The notes beneath the pieces are model-generated. The model saw only the letters and a program-made list of their open reading frames with translations. It was not told where the DNA came from and searched no databases. 64,000 nt of DNA from Pseudonocardiales bacterium (GTDB lineage: Bacteria > Actinomycetota > Actinomycetes > Mycobacteriales > Pseudonocardiaceae), in assembly GCA_019247305.1 (NCBI GenBank), contig JAFAPC010000114.1, positions 43,784 through 107,783 on the forward strand, given 5' to 3'. Below are positions 63,484 through 64,000 of the stretch, piece after piece. The first letter of the stretch is position 1; each line of letters begins with the position of its first letter. A program made the translations under genes and the position numbers.

Positions 63484-63875
63484 TTATCGGTTGGCGATCG
63501 ATGTGTAGAAAGAGGTGATGACGTCGTTGAGGGCGTTGATGGCGGGGTCATTGCCGAACTGTGTGTGGGCTTCGTGGTACAGCTCGTCGGTGATCATGGC
63601 CAGGCTCTTGACGGATTTCCGGTCGGCGTGGAATGCTGTGCGTGCCCACTCGGTGGCATGGTCGATGTCGCCGTTGCGGAGGGACACGATCGCGAGGGTG
63701 AGTCGGGCTTCGGTGGCGCGCATGGGGCTGCGGTCGCTGCCGTCTGGCCGCTGGGACAAGCGGAGCACTTCGTGGGCGTGCTCGGCGGCACGGGTGTCCT
63801 CACCGCCGATGCGGTAACAGTCCATCGCGTAGAAGTCCCATTTGGCGGGGTCAATGAGGCTTATGCAAAACTCTA
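63484..63875 (-). pseudogene. HTH-TPR regulator C-terminal fragment
   Basis: The minus strand reads D-P-A-K-W-D-F-Y-A-M-D-C-Y-R, A-E-H-A-H-E-V-L-R-L-S and L-T-L-A-I-V-S-L-R-N-G-D-I-D-H-A-T-E-W-A, TPR-like helices at the end of an HTH-TPR regulator. Upstream the frame meets a TAA near 63875 and the sequence becomes A/T-richer, so the DNA-binding domain is missing. ATG 63825 could start only the last 113 residues. Confidence 0.55.
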
Positions 63876-64000
63876 ATTATTCCCAGTCGGGGCTTAGTTA
63901 GGGGTCATTGGTTCCGAAAGCTGGCGACACGCCGCATGAAATAACAGGCAACGGCTTCTCCGACCGATAGAAAGGAGGTGACGAAACCACTCTCTCACGA
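63876..64000. other. Window end, no gene called
   Basis: A strong AAAGGAGG at 63971-63978 near the right edge suggests a gene starting just beyond 64000 on the plus strand. Nothing can be said about it. Confidence 0.3.

Overview
The window is high-GC DNA (roughly two thirds G+C by eye) from an actinobacterium, most likely a member of the Pseudonocardiales. The evidence is the presence of CarD, Lsr2, RadA and the ispD-ispF-cysS-rlmB housekeeping block, many GTG starts, several long helix-turn-helix plus TPR regulators of the actinomycete type, and small proteins of actinobacterial families (DUF6247, EACC1-like, an AMED_5909-like protein). The taxonomic call is inference; no rRNA is present. 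One tRNA gene, tRNA-Lys(UUU), was found.

Layout. 0-17 kb: the 3' end of cydB, then accessory DNA with toxin-antitoxin pairs, an HPr-kinase-like ATPase, a gene graveyard at 3.9-7.4 kb (lactate/malate dehydrogenase, quinone oxidoreductase, PIN toxin and regulator remnants), an ion-channel-like membrane protein, a FAD oxidoreductase, a cation diffusion facilitator, HTH-TPR regulators, the tRNA, an SDR dehydrogenase and a LOG-like protein. 17-21 kb: two long perfect hairpins and a fused pabAB gene whose frame is broken three times. 21-27 kb: an apparent conflict operon on the minus strand, HTH-TPR regulator > TIR protein > P-loop-like protein > two-helix membrane protein. The TIR and P-loop-like proteins share a 13-residue motif.

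27-43 kb: a methyltransferase of the type found with ATP-grasp peptide maturation, with only a fragment of the ATP-grasp gene left; then the metabolic core. A minus-strand operon, glyA > sgaA > mclA > mtkA > mtkB > hprA (43.3 to 36.6 kb), encodes serine hydroxymethyltransferase, serine-glyoxylate aminotransferase, malyl-CoA lyase, both subunits of malate-CoA ligase and hydroxypyruvate reductase. A glycerate 2-kinase gene lies at 29.8-31.1 kb. Together these are the characteristic enzymes of the serine cycle of one-carbon assimilation, apart from PEP carboxylase, malate dehydrogenase and enolase, which are not in the window. Three perfect tandem 16-bp repeats lie 81-128 bp upstream of glyA, and a perfect 28-bp hairpin straddles the end of mtkB.

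43.7-57 kb: two overlapping RimK-like ATP-grasp genes, then conserved housekeeping genes (radA, a lipoprotein, carD, ispD, ispF, an HTH-TPR regulator divergent from cysS, rlmB, lsr2), a PIN toxin-antitoxin pair and an MBOAT acyltransferase. 57-64 kb: a DUF433/DUF5615 toxin-antitoxin pair, a membrane-anchored caspase-like protein with an EACC1-like partner, and a GntR regulator divergent from a string of very small genes, including two zinc-ribbon peptides and a paralogue of a small protein at 27.7 kb.

Several frameshifts fall in homopolymer runs, so some apparent pseudogenes may be sequence errors. The serine-cycle operon with its tandem repeats and the TIR operon with the shared motif are the two most interesting systems.
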